From Heterocephalus glaber (taxonomy: Eukaryota; Chordata; Mammalia; Rodentia; Bathyergidae): a DNA stretch of 64,000 nt. Position numbers and translations under genes: made by a program. Positions 35,093-47,477 of the stretch are shown here, one piece after another. The notes below the pieces were generated by a model. That model ran no database searches and was not told the DNA's origin. It saw only the letters and a program-made list of their open reading frames with translations. Numbering within the stretch: position 1 is the first letter of the stretch; each line of letters starts with the position of its first letter. The stretch covers positions 508,441 to 572,440 of the forward strand of contig NW_004624785.1 of the NCBI RefSeq assembly GCF_000247695.1, in the 5' to 3' direction.

Positions 35093-36604
35093 CTGTAGGA
35101 ATGAAATCAACATTTAGTATCTGACAGTGATCTCCAGAATAAGCAGCCTCATGCTGAGAGCTCTCATCTACATAAAAATAATAGGTGTCTAAAGATCAAT
35201 TAAATAATTATATCTGTTAAGTGCTACAGCACCCAGTTTGCTGATCAGAGATTGAGATTCCACTAAAGTTGTTCAACAAGAAAATGGCAGATTCATAATT
35301 AGACCCAACATCTGCAGGATATTTTTTCAATAAAAGCAGATGGATGTCTGAATACTTTCCCATAAATTATAGTTCTGATTACTCCTTTGTTTTCTTCATT
35401 TTAATCCAATTTTCCCTGCAAATTTAACTTATGACCCTAGAAATCTTATGGAATAGTCTACATATGACATAGACTTCTTACTCTGCACCAAGAGTAAACA
35501 ATGTTGTAAACTGAAGTTGATTACTGACTCTTTATGGGTTTAAGATGTTTTAATATGTGCTTGTCTATGCAAGAAAGCATTTCTTTAGAAGCTGGAGTAA
35601 AGGTGCATCTGATGGAAAACAATTTTGACTGTATTGGCATCACACTATTAAAAGAAAAGCCTGTGAAGAGAAGTCTTGGAAATTTCATCTTGGGTCATGA
35701 CATGGGGTCCTTCTGTGCTGTATGAAGACACTGTGCTTCAGGGGACAGAATCTGGCCCTCATGCAGCAATGAAAAACACAGGAGAACTGGTTGAGACCAC
35801 ACTGGGGCTGCTGCACCGCTGTGCTGCTTAACTGGTATGGCTGCAAGGTGGGAGTTAGCAAGAGGCAGGGTGGCAGGCCCTGCTGGGTCACCAGAAAGTG
35901 TGTTCCATTCCAGAAAGGTGAAGGGACTCAGCTTCCTATTTTTACCTGAGTTCCCTCTCCCATTTCATCCACTGCCCACTCCAAGGCACAAAGACGTGCA
36001 AGTGGACATGCTATAGGTCATGGGCAAACACAATTTTGAGGCAGAAGGAGGAAACCCAAAAGAATGATTTCTTTCTCTACTAAACTCACAAAGTATCATT
36101 TGCCTAAACCCTCCTCCCCTTATAAGGAAATCCAGACTTGACCTTCCCAAGAAGCCTGGAGACCACAGTTGTCCGCCCCACCCCCAAAGCCCGCTACCTG
36201 GCAGGGAGAACCCAGGTACTGCAGTCCAGCTGCTCTGGGACAGCTCCGCCTCTGCTGGGGTGTGCTGAGTCTTATGGGGACACAGGGATCATGTAAAGGC
36301 TCTTCCCTTCCCGAAGGCATCACATGCCCAGGGGGTGTTTCATGGGGGTTATTGGTGGGGGGTGCAGACCAAGGGGAAAGGAAAAACTTCATTTGCTTTC
36401 TGCCACAATATTCAGATATTTTGCAGGCAGATGAATTCCTAAATTTTGTATAAGATTAGATGAACAATATTTAAGCACAGACTACAGAACTCTCCAGTTT
36501 GGTGGATGGAGTCACAGTGAGTGAGACTTCAGTGAAGGTGAAAGTGAAATGTACACTGCAACCTGACTGTGAAGGGAGGGAGCAGACTTCAAACTGTGAC
36601 ACGT

Positions 36605-36762
36605 ATGAGGCCTGTATGTGTGGGTGGATGTGGGTGTGTGAGAGTACCTGTGAGTCTGTGAGAGTGTGAAGTTTGTACGAGTATGGGTAAGGGTGTGAGA
36701 GACTGGGTGAAAGTGTGCGTGTGTGTGTGTGTGTGTGTGTATGTGTGGTGTGTGTGTGTTTT
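36605..36762. repeat. TG-rich microsatellite with degenerate left half
   Basis: A pure (TG)n tract at about 36717-36760 preceded by about 110 bases of imperfect GTGTGAG/GTGGGTG units. In the spliced strand it is a CA-rich intronic tract. Confidence 0.88.
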
Positions 36763-37715
36763 CCTGGAGTTTATATCATTAAGCAAGTAAAAACTGGGCC
36801 TAGAGGCTCAGTATGTAGGGCCAGGGCCATAAATACAATTCAATAGTGTATATGAAAGCATTTTGAACCCGTCAAAGATGATATGACAATGTAAGGTAAA
36901 ATACTACTTTTTAGTGTCACATGTGTGCTGGAGCTTGTAGTTATTTATTTTCCGGTTGTGCCAACAAGTACTCCTTTAAAAATAACATATAACACTCTAG
37001 TATATCTCTGCTTCTTTGTCTGTGAATCCACAGATAGGTGCCCGGCTCTGTTTCTGCCAGGTTGGGACTCTGAAAATGGAAAGAAAGGGGCCTCTGTAGA
37101 GCCATCCACAACACCTAGCTGTGGGTGGCATGGAAGAGGATGCTAAAGAATGTAAATCATCTTAAAAGCCACTTAAATTATGGCTGTCATGCATATATTA
37201 CAAATTACAAGTTCGGGTCACATTTATACAATAGGATTATGGTGTGAAAGAGTGGGAACTCGGATTGAAAATCTCTGTGAGAATTTGGATAGTTCATTTA
37301 GCGTCCTCATGGGACTAATGTTCATAGAGAATGAATGGGAATCATCCAGTACTCCCACACCCCACCACTCACACAGGTCCAACCCAAGGAGAAGGGGAGG
37401 GAAGACTCAGCCTGCTCCATTTGTGGGTTAGCACTACTGTGGCTAGAAATGAGGCCTCTGTTCAGATACTTCTAGAAACATGCCAGAGAGCTGTGTACTT
37501 GGTAATGGGCTGCTGTCCTTCAGGAATGTGGACAAGAGGCAAGGCTGGCTTTTAATGTTGCCAATGGCACGCTAATGGAATTTTAAGGGGTTGAATTTAT
37601 AGTTCAAAGTCAATTAACTTCCTTCTCATCACTCACTATTGTAGGAAAATGAATAACCAGGAGACAAAGTTATGACCAACCAGGTCCAAGTTATGACCTT
37701 CAGGATGGGGAACGA

Positions 37716-37802
37716 GGGCTGGGAATGTAGCTCAGTGGTGCCGCACCTGCCTGACAAGTACAAGATCTTGAGTTTGATCCCTGGTACCAGAAAAGAAAAA
37801 AA
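37716..37802 (+). repeat. ID-like SINE
   Basis: Plus-strand copy with GGGAATGTAGCTCAGTGGTG, a B box in GAGTTTGATCCCTGG and an A-rich tail. Flanks ATGGGGAACGA and ATGGGGAATGA. Confidence 0.93.
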
Positions 37803-38418
37803 ATGGGGAATGAAAAAAAATGTCATTTACATCTAAATCTAATTTTTAATAAAATTGCTTCCTTTATATGCCAGGAGTAGTTTGCTCATGTTCTAGTAGA
37901 TAACTGAATACCTCGTTAAGTGTAAAGTTTTAGCATCTATAGATGTACGTAAAAGCAAACCAGTCTTTATCCTTGGACATGTTTTCCCTGGGGAGGATGC
38001 CTTCTTGCATAAGTAGATGCCTTGTTAAGAGTACAGGTTCTAGTAGTCAGTGGCTGTCAGTGTGCCCTTCGGGTAAAACATGGGGACGAATTTTTAGGGG
38101 ACCCCTTAGCAGAAGTCATTAATATTGGAATGGGGATAGGTGTTATTAGAGAAGAAGTCTTGTTTCTGGAAATGAAGCCTGGTCTAGGTGTGACCCCAGA
38201 AACTGCTGTTGGAAGGATGAGGTTAGGGAATGGGGAGGGATGAACAGGGATAGAGGAAGTGAAACATGGAAAGGGGCAGGCTGGAAGTGAGGAGGGAAAT
38301 GGGGAGAGAGAAGGAAGAGAAAGCCCGAAATGATCAAAATAGTAAATCAAAATTAAATCAGAAAACCAAGGTCAGGCAAATGGTTACATACGTAATCTGA
38401 TTTCACCAGCATACTTAC

Positions 38419-38556
38419 GAAGAATGACGTGGGTGATAACGAATGCAAATATAAAGACTGTCAGAAAAGACAGGGATAAAATAAACATATAAAAAAATCT
38501 GTAGTTTCTTTTCCCCACACAGTTGCCTACCCAGGGACAGTGGTGATCAAACCGTT
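38419..38556 (-). CDS. ZDHHC14: ZDHHC14 exon with the DHHC catalytic motif and third membrane segment
   Basis: Coding exon of a DHHC palmitoyltransferase, which transfers a fatty acyl chain from acyl-CoA to its own DHHC cysteine and then to substrate cysteines at the cytosolic face of internal membranes. The frame reads [20 protein letters not shown] followed by an aromatic-rich hydrophobic stretch ([19 protein letters not shown]) that forms the third membrane segment. The DHHC cysteine is the catalytic residue; the CPWVGNC and following residues belong to the zinc-binding cysteine-rich domain. Sequence after the DHHC matches ZDHHC14 rather than its paralogues ZDHHC9 and ZDHHC18 as I remember them ([15 protein letters not shown]). 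The exon is 138 bp, enters in phase 1 after a pyrimidine tract ending in CAG and leaves at C|GTAAGTATG, so the next exon completes an Arg codon. The preceding cysteine-rich exon was not found in the remaining 25 kb to the right. Confidence 0.97.
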
Positions 38557-39074
38557 CTGAAATGAGAGGCAGAAAAAAAAAAAGGAAATTAATTAATAAA
38601 ATGTCTTTTTTACTTGATGGAACCTGTTCCCCCATACTCTACTAATAATATAATAAAACAATATCATACCACGGATTTCCAAATTAAATACCCAGGTGCT
38701 TATTCAGAGCAATATAGTTCAAGAACCTAATTGTTAGCAGAACTCAGCTGTTTAAAAAACTAGGTGTATCTACTGTTCACAAATGGTCACTGTAAGTAGA
38801 AGTATAAATTTGCATTAGAATTAGAAAGGTAAAGGTTTCCCTCCTTCTTGAAGGAAATCTTGTATTCACAGAACAATCTTCCCTTAAGATGATGCCAACA
38901 CTATCTGATGGTAAGTGCCAGGCTGGGCTGGATGTGGCACTGGAGGCTGCCTGGTACAGTAAGTGGCCATGAAGAGAAGTCACAAGGGACCTGGGGCAGG
39001 ACAGAGGGACAATCCTTTGTTTTTGTATTTCCGTTACAAATGTTTTACATAAGCTGTTCACAAACATTAATATA

Positions 39075-39195
39075 TTTGGCCTCTAAACATTCCTGTAAGA
39101 AGATGATGATGTTGCCCAATTTTACAGGGGAACAAACTGAGGCTTGAGGATACAGAGGGCAGCCGGCTCAGAGGCAGTGGAACTAGCAGTTTAGG
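39075..39195 (+). repeat. MIR fragment
   Basis: TTGCCCAATTTTACAGGGGA, ACAAACTGAGGCTTGAGG and GGAACTAGCAGTTTAGGCC. Confidence 0.72.
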
Positions 39196-42100
39196 CCAGG
39201 ATTTAGGGAGCTGCCCCCTCTCCCGCTGTATATGCCGCCTCTGGTGCTCAGTAGTGACAGAGCGCTGAGTTCAGGCTCAGTATTGCTGTTACTCCACAGT
39301 ACCCTATGTGCAAACCCAAGGCTTCTCACTTTGGGATTTCACACAAGGCCATGATGTATTTATGATTGGTTCTTCCCCTTGCAAATGATGGCAAAGTGCT
39401 TCTCTTTACTACTCAGCTGCTCTTCTATCCAGGAGCACCGCTCAGTGTCATTCTAATCCAGCTGCTCACATCAGGCTACCTGCCACACCTCGGGGCAGGG
39501 AAAATGCTCAGCATACAAATTAGCTTTGTACTCCGGGCTCTTTGCAAAACTCACTTCTACATAATTTTCATGGTTTAATTATCTATTATATGCTCTAAAA
39601 ACACACAGAGAAGGCTCTATGAGGTGTGACTGTACAAATAAAACATTACAGATCTGGGCAGTTGGTCAGTTTCATGACTCTCTGGTCATGTGTCATAAAA
39701 CCACTCATCTCACATGTGAGATGCTGAATACCTGTTTCTTGAAAAGGGCTCAAGGACACCTGGATGAGGGTTGGTGGCACAGGAATTGTAAGGGAATCTT
39801 ACAATCTCTGTGGTCAGCAAGTGTAACCAATTTGCGCAGAGGACACAAGGACAAATTTCAGAGCTTGCTGGCTTGATGACAACCCAATGGCCCAGAAGAT
39901 GCGGACACTCAACCGAAGTAATTACTATTGGAATACCCATGTGAGTTACATGTAAACACTGCCCCTCAGCCCTGAGTAAAATCAGTCTCACTGGGGTCAA
40001 AGGGAGGGTAGGATAAACAGGTGGAGCACAGAGAATGTTTAGGGTAGCGGGAAATACACTGGATAATGATAGATAATATCATTATGTATTTGTCTAAAGC
40101 CACAGAGTGTATAAGGTCGAAAATGAGCCCTGGTGCAAACTATGGGCTTTGGAAGATTCTAACATATCAATGAAGGACCAGCAATCGGAACAAATGGCGG
40201 AGGGGTGTTGATAATGGGCAGGTGGTTCCTGTAGGGTGTGTGGGGGGTATCAGGTACTCTCCGTACCTTCCTCTCAGTTTTGCTGTGAGCCTAAAACTGC
40301 TCTAAAAATTATAGTCTTAAATATCACACAAACCCCACCTTTTCAAGTCACTGATCGCCAATCTGTATGAGAAGACTACAAGGAGAAATACAAGAAGAAA
40401 AAAAATCAGATTTCCTTTGCTAAGTCTTTGAGGCTGCTGTTCTGAGATAACGACTTTTCTTTAAATCTGACTAGAAAATGAGAATAAGAGTGGACCTCAC
40501 AGGAAAGCCAGGGATGGGTGAGAATCTACCTCCAACCATGCAGGGGGTGCAGGGCAGGCTGGGGAAATTCACTGACAACAGGAAATCCCACTGAGGACAA
40601 AGGTCCTGTGTCTCTGCAGCTTATTTCCTGGCAGAGGCAGAATACAATGAAGTGACACATGGTGGGGTGGTACCATTGGGGGTCCTGGAGGCTGCTCCAT
40701 TGCTCTCCATTTTTTCCATTGCCCTCCAAGGGGTGTGGATTCAGGCTCCCCAGCAGCCCTGACCTGGAAGCCATTTCCATTTGGAAACCTGTTTGTTGAA
40801 AACTTTTTCTTGGCTGATAAAATCCCACAAAAACTTCAGGTGTGCTGGGGAATTCTTTCCCTGGCTATTTCTCCTGGTCCCACTGTTCTGTGGCTGACTT
40901 CATGGTGGTCAGTGGGCCTGAGGCTCCTGGGCCCCTCGTGGGCCCAGCAAGCATGCGGTCCAGGGTCCAGGAGAAGCCCCTCCCCAAATCCTGTGCCCCT
41001 ACCCTGTGCTCCTGCCCTGCTCCTGCTTTCCCCCCAGGCCACTGTGGGTGAGCTGCCTGGGGCTCAGTCTACCTTGCTCCTTGCCACAGTCTTCTCTCTT
41101 TTTCCCCAGCTAACATCTTTTCAACCCAAGGGTCAAATGCCAACTACATCCAGCATCATCAGATAGGTGCTCTGCCTTCAGCGACAGACTCCTGCTGAGG
41201 CCTTACTGGCCTCCTAGACTGTCCTCAGTCCAGAGAGACTTCCCATCATCCCTCAGACACCAGCCTCCCTAGACTTCCAGCTGCCCACTGCCCCACCCAG
41301 AACCTGAGGCACCATTTGGACCTGGTCTCCCTCTTTCCCCATATTCAACCCCTGATGGAGCCTGTCAGCTCTGACTTGCCTTTATCTAAACTCATATGAG
41401 TTTTACTGAATTTTGTCTACTGAAATATTGATTGGGCTCTAAGCCTAATAGATCTTTGTCAAATGACTGAGTAAACCCACATACAACCAGGAGACATCTG
41501 CAAGAGTAGGGAGGTTGTCCAAAGTCACTCAGGTAAGGAATCACAAATGGGAGTGGGAGCCCAGTCCAACTGTCCCCAGATCCTAAGCTCTTGACCAGTA
41601 AGTGCCACATTGCCTTTCCTGAGCATCTTTGATGTACCCACCCCTGTCATAGATGCTAGGAATACTAAGGAGAAATAACAGCAATACAAGACTCCATGGC
41701 TTCAAAGAGTTTCTTATCTGATTTGGCAAGGACAGTATCTTCAGCCTCTGAAATATTCCTCAGATGCAGATGCAAGAAACAAACTGCTAATAACCCTAAT
41801 TTACCTTCTAGATCAGCCTGCTCCATCGCCATTGTTGGCTGCACACAATATCCTCCCTTGGTGGGTCAAGGATAGAATGGGCCACAGAAGCATGGTGGAG
41901 GCCTCCAGGTTGGCTGGCCCTGTTCCATGGAGGGAGAGCTGCCCTGTACCCTGAATGTGCTAAGAGAGACAGTGGGAAGCTGAGGTGCTGCAGGGATGGT
42001 TCTGAGTGGCCTGGTTGTGTCAATCCATTTCCAGGCCAGAAGAGTAGACAAGAATTGGGCACAAACTGAGCTGGGGAGAGAGCAAGTGGCCGTAGCTGAT

Positions 42101-42303
42101 GCATGACCTAGCTCCCAGGAACCGAAACAGCTGGAGGAGGGGAGAGGACCCCAGCAACTGGCAAGGCTAGCTGCATGTAGAGGAGTTTCAAACAGCTGTC
42201 ATTGGAGGTTAGTTTGTGTATTTTCTGTGTGGAAAAGTGGAATCTGTGTCCTGTGCGCTGAATGTAGGTGAGTGTGATGGGAAGTTCTTTAAAGGAGCAT
42301 TTT

Positions 42304-42455
42304 CATGATGGTGCATGCCTATAATCCCATCACTCAGGAGGCTGAGTCAGGAGGATCACCATGAGTTCAAGGCCAGCCTGGGCTACACAGTGAGTTAAAG
42401 ACAGCTTGAACTACTTAATAAGACCCTGTCTCAAAATTAAAAATAAAATAACACA
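42304..42455 (+). repeat. B1-like SINE
   Basis: GGTGCATGCCTATAATCCCA, CAGGAGGATCACCATGAGTT, GCCAGCCTGGGCTACACAG and AGACCCTGTCTC are in the expected order. Duplication AGCATTTT at both ends. Confidence 0.92.
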
Positions 42456-44224
42456 AGCATTTTGGATTTGTTGCTGCATCCCTTGACGCTGAGGTCTGCA
42501 TCCTGACAGAGGGAGTGGTCTCTACACATACCATTTCTGCAGGGAGGAGCTTTTCCCTGAGGCAAGGGTGCTGAACTACTGGTTCGGAGAGAATCCTAGA
42601 GTTCTCTAAAGTAACTACGAATTAGCTATCTCTGGTAGCATTGGGCTGCCCTGCAATAATCAAAGGACTTGTTTTCCTCTTCTGCTGGGTGACTCTGGAG
42701 GGCAGGAATCATTTGTAGTTATCCTTGTAGTGTGGGTGGAGCAGACAGTGACATCATCAAGGACAGGGAAATGACCTCCATGGTCTTTTGTACATCTAGG
42801 AGTGATGGATGGTCTTGGTGGCCAGGTGGAGGGAGTGGACAATGCTGGTGGCAGGTAAGATGTTGACCATGCTGACCAAAGGGAAAGCAATGTCCTTGTC
42901 ATTTCATTGTGCTCAGAGAAGGCTGAGAGGAGGAAGAAGCAGGCTCAAGGCTGAAGAAACAGGTAGTGAGGTACCTGTGAAACCAGGGAGGTAGGAGTGT
43001 TTTCATTTAAGCCTCTGAGGGTGTTTCAGAGAGACCCAGGAGCTATAGTGGAACTAAATCACCTATCTCAGATTTTCAGAGGGGAAGGAAGGCTCTAAAA
43101 TGGCTAGTGGGAACATAGTTCAGGAAGAGGAGATATGGTCCTGTTTTGCTTATCTACAGTTTGTTAATAATTAAAGAAAGCCTCCAGCCACAGAGTACCT
43201 GTTGGGAGCATTGTTTCCTTCACAGGAGAACAGCCTTTGGACGTAATTGCTGTGTCCCCAGTTCTGCAGCCCAGGAACCCCCTGGAGCCTGCAGCCCAGG
43301 AACACTGGGTCTGCTGTAGCAGCAGGCTGAACCAGCTCGGGGCCCTGAGCTGAGTCACTGCGCTTCTCCTAGGTTTAAAGGAACATTTAATTTCTGGGAG
43401 CAATTGAATAAAAAAAAAATAGAGGCCTTAAAAGTAAGAAATGGAAAATTATTAATATCGGACAGGATCTAAAAACTGAAATATGGAAAGAAAAGTGTTT
43501 GTAAAAGGTGTGTTTGAAGGCTGCCAGAGAAAGAAATGAAATATTTGGAAAAATGTTAAAAATTCAGTCTCAGTGGAGATCAGGCTCTGACATGGGGCCT
43601 CCAAATGGGATGCAGAGCCAGGTATAAATCACGTCCTGAGGCCAGCACAGGCAGCCCAGAGCCAGAATTCTGTGTTTTCCATGCGGCTCAGGCACAGTGG
43701 TCAGAAAGTGTGTGTGGTTGGGGGGCGGGGCGGGGGGGGAGAGGCAATCCCAGCCTTGTTCCCCAGCCTGTCTTGAGAATCATGTGAAATAAGAAATGGA
43801 AATGTGCAATTGAAGTTTAAACCTTCCAATTTAAATGTTAATTATATTCAAATTAAGTTAAATGTTTTTAAAGTTTTGAAGTGGAAAATTACTTTTCTTT
43901 AAACCTTAGGCTTTTTAACCTCCAAAATTAGAATGATTTTGCCTTATAAGGTATTTTTTTTTTGCTTTTTTGAAGAGTAAATGTTGAGATACAGTGGTAC
44001 CCAGACCTTGGCCTTTAGGATCTCCACATCATTTGTAAAGTTATGCAACAGAACATTTAAATATTAAACTGGGTAAAGTATTTGAGGGTCAAGTCCTCAG
44101 ACACTAAGGAAATTCATGCTGCTCTAAGACTTCCAGGAAGACCCAAGTTATAACAGCTTTGCCACTGTGTTCAATGACTAGTGAGATTTCAGGAAAGCAT
44201 CTTCTGACCCCACTTCCTCCTCTT

Positions 44225-44410
44225 TCTGCTTTTACCCAGTTTTTGGATCCTACCCTGCCATGTGCCAGGCTCTGTGTGCAGCACTATAAATGAATAGTGT
44301 TATTTATTCTCACGCAGGTCTTAAGCTCAATGCTATTATTCCCATTTTACAGATAAGAAAACTACAGACAGAGGAGCTGCTGTGGAACCAGGTGTTAATC
44401 CAAATTCAGA
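44225..44410 (+). repeat. MIR element
   Basis: CATGTGCCAGGCTCTGTG, TTATTTATTCTCACGCAGG and CCCATTTTACAGATAAGAAA are in order. Confidence 0.8.
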
Positions 44411-46842
44411 GGCCCCACCTAGGGCTGCTTCCTTTGTCAATTCCCTGCTTGTCCCTGTGCCAGGTGGGCCCTGAGGATGCAGCCTGTTGCTCCTGGAAGA
44501 GCCCATAGGCTCTGCTGCTGGAAGGATCATGGAGTGGTCCAGGTCCAGCAAGTCAGGGGACAAAGAACATTACTGTGCCAGGACCACCATGCCTGTCAGT
44601 GGTTTCCTGGGCTCTGGTCCAGGGCTACCATGCTCTGCAGTTTATGGAGGATACCTCTCCTGTGCATGGAGACGCCCACCCTCCGTCCATCAAGAAGTCC
44701 TCTTGCATAGGAAAGGGGCCTTGGGCTCACCAAGGGGGACACCACAGATGCAGAGGCTTCTGCAGATAGGAAATGGATAGAGCTGCTTGGTGTTGGTTAG
44801 AGCTGAGATTCTGGGGATCTCTGAGCCAAGCACCAAGGAGGCAGCTTCCTTCTCCCCTCTTCTCTTCTCAGCTCTTTTTCTGAAAAATGAGTTCTGCTTA
44901 ATTTGATGGAAAAACAAAATTAAATCATATTAACTAATTCTGTGGCATTAAAGAATTATTGTAACGTTTCTACACGGAGACTCAGTTTCTTCACATAAAA
45001 AAGTTAGATTAGATAAACTCTAAGACAAGTTTGAATGGGAAAATCCAACGCAAAAAGACAGTGTTTTATTAGTGCTTATATGGATTGTTTGAGATTATGC
45101 AGCTTTTAGCTCTGTTTGTTAAAAAACTAAAATCTTTAAATGTAAAACCAATTAGTAAATGTAGAATTATTGTCATTTTTATATTGCAATTTAACACAAA
45201 CTTGGAACACTGGGAAAGTGCCTCTCCCTCCCTCTCCCCCTACCTCCTTGGTCCCCACTACCTGTTAGGTCACTGGGTCTCTTTGGGCACAGATGATGGA
45301 ACTCGGCCAACACACAACAAATGTCTTTTCAGCTCCCCTAATGGGCAATTTTATACATTTCTATTTTCTTCAATAAGTTTAACATCTGTGTTTAACTCTG
45401 GTTTCCAACGTTGAGGAAATATCATGCTTCCATGAGGAGGGATGTGCATGCATGGGAGATATAAGCATTTTGAAGCAAGTTATACTATGAGTTAGATCTG
45501 TGGATCAGGAACAGAAATGATTATGAAGGTGCTGAGAATAGACATAAAAGACCTTGCTAGAGAGAGTGAGGGAGAAGATAGGGAAAGATGATTTCAGTTG
45601 TAATGGAAGTTATTTTTATAAGCAGATGTAAAAATTGAATAGAAATGAAATTACTTTAAGTAAATAAGTTGGGCAATTGGGATCCAAAAGGAAATCCCAC
45701 AGTGCTCCAATTTTGGATTAGAGAAGGTGAAAGGGTAAATTTTAACCAGGCAGAAGAAACTGAGTCTCCTTCCACTTCACCTGTCCCGGGATCCCCGCCC
45801 CCACTAAGAGTTAGAATAGCAGCCCCCTGCAGAAGGCTGTGAGCGGCTTGGAATTTGGGCATTGGATGGGGTTCGGAATTGTTATGATAAAATCAGTGCT
45901 GCGAGTTCAAACTTGTTATATCCTCAAGAACACAGCCTTTGTATGTTGGTGGTCCTCCATGACGCTGGAGCTGTCACTTGCTGGAATAAGCTCTCCTACG
46001 AGCAAGTGCCTGAGTACTGGATGATTCTCCATCCTGAGGCCATGCCAGCCCCAGGTCCCAACAAGCCCCTCTCAGCACAAGCCTTACGCTGCCTTTGGGT
46101 TTGCAGGGCCAGAAGGTAAGTCAGGGAGTCTCTCCTTAATGATCCACCAAATAAAACAAATCATTTTCCAAATCTGAAAAACGAGCTTCTGCTATTATCC
46201 AACACCCCTGTGAAACTTCTCAATACTCTCTAGAAATTACTGCCTTTTAAATTGTAACATCACCTTCCATCAGCATGGCTTAAACACCTTCAGGGATTTC
46301 TGGATTTCATTCTTGTTCATATTGCTTATTTCACTCACTCTACACAGAGCCTGTGAGTCAGGCAGCATGGAGCCTCAGAGCACAGCCCAGGAAATGGAAT
46401 CGCCAGTGTCTGGAGCCTCGCTTCTGAGGTCTATCCACTGCTTTTACTGCTTCCTTCACATTCTTGAGTCTTATGTTCTTTCTTGTTCAATTACTAAGAT
46501 TTTTCAAATCCTCCATCAATTTACCCTCAAAAATCAATATTTCAGAACTGAGTTATCTCATGGATATATTATACATGGGAAGTAATTCTCTTTAAAACAT
46601 TTAAATTTGATTCCATATATACATAATTGGAAGATCATCTTCCCAATGAGTATGCTTTTCCAAATTTAACATGCTTTGTGATCTTGTAGCGAAGAATCTA
46701 CATCATCCAGGCATAGAGAGCTTGTCTATGAACAGGATTAACAGCTTTACAGAACTGATGCTACTTCCTGTATGAAGCAGACTGTGATCTGTCCAATGAG
46801 GATCTTTTGAGAGGTAATTCAGAAGCATGAGGGGACTCTTTT

Positions 46843-46922
46843 TTTTTTGGTACCGGGGATCAAACTCCAGTCCTTGCACTTGCAAGGCAGGTGGCGAAAC
46901 CACAGAGCTAAATCCCCAGCCC
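46843..46922 (-). repeat. ID-like SINE
   Basis: T-run, GGTACCGGGGATCAAACTCC and the A-box complement. Target duplication TGAGGGGACTCTTT before and after the element. Confidence 0.95.
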
Positions 46923-47288
46923 TGAGGGGACTCTTTACAAAGCTTCTCAGATGCTTTATTTTTCTAAGCTGAAGGCGTAGACCCAACTTCATTATTGGTA
47001 ATATTAAAACATAAAACCAGCTCAAGAAACACTAATATATACTGTGCTATATGTTTTTCAAGGTACTTCAACATGTAATATCACACCTTGTGATAAAACT
47101 ACACACCTATTAGGGGGTACCTCAAGCCTCACAACTGTCACTAAAGCTGATGGTAGGACAGGACTGCATGGACTGGTGCCCCCAACCCTCCCATGACAGC
47201 TTCATCTGGCATCTTTCTACGAGGCAGCTATTTCTGTTTATAACATTCATAATGGCCCATTTTCCATCTCAAAAAAGTACTGGCCAGA

Positions 47289-47477
47289 AGCCAGATGTGG
47301 TGGTGCACGTCTGTAATCCCAGTACTCTGGTAGGCAAGTAGGAGAATTGCAAGTTTGAGCCCAGCCTGGGCAACTTAGAGACTTGGCAAGGCCCTGTCTC
47401 AAATTAAAAAATAAGAGGGCTGAAATTATAGCTCAGTACAAAGACCCCTCATTCAATCCCCAGTACAGAAAAAAAAA
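47289..47477 (+). repeat. B1-ID fusion SINE
   Basis: B1-like left part, A-rich linker, then GGGCTGAAATTATAGCTCAG and a TTCAATCCCCAGTAC right part with a poly-A tail. Flanks AAAAGTACTGGCCAGA and AAAAGTGTTGGTCAGA. Confidence 0.9.

Larger units (their letters stand above)
35093..38418 (-). other. ZDHHC14: ZDHHC14 intron (3.3 kb)
   Basis: Conventional GT-AG intron between the DHHC exon and the 49-bp exon. It contains a TG-rich microsatellite and one ID-like SINE. The remainder (35100-36600, 36780-37700, 37815-38410) is unique sequence with no recognisable gene. Confidence 0.95.

Noticed and set aside
36605..36762. CRISPR-like or tandem-gene repeat array
   Set aside because: Units are TG-rich microsatellite sequence without constant repeats or spacers.
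38384..38635. An ATG-initiated protein starting upstream of the DHHC motif
   Set aside because: The residues before ER-FDHHC are intron translated in frame; a pyrimidine tract and CAG acceptor mark the true exon start at 38556.
40735..41166. A 143-codon plus-strand open frame as an antisense gene
   Set aside because: Proline- and leucine-rich composition from a locally GC-rich intron, overlapping open frames on both strands, no domain and no splice context.
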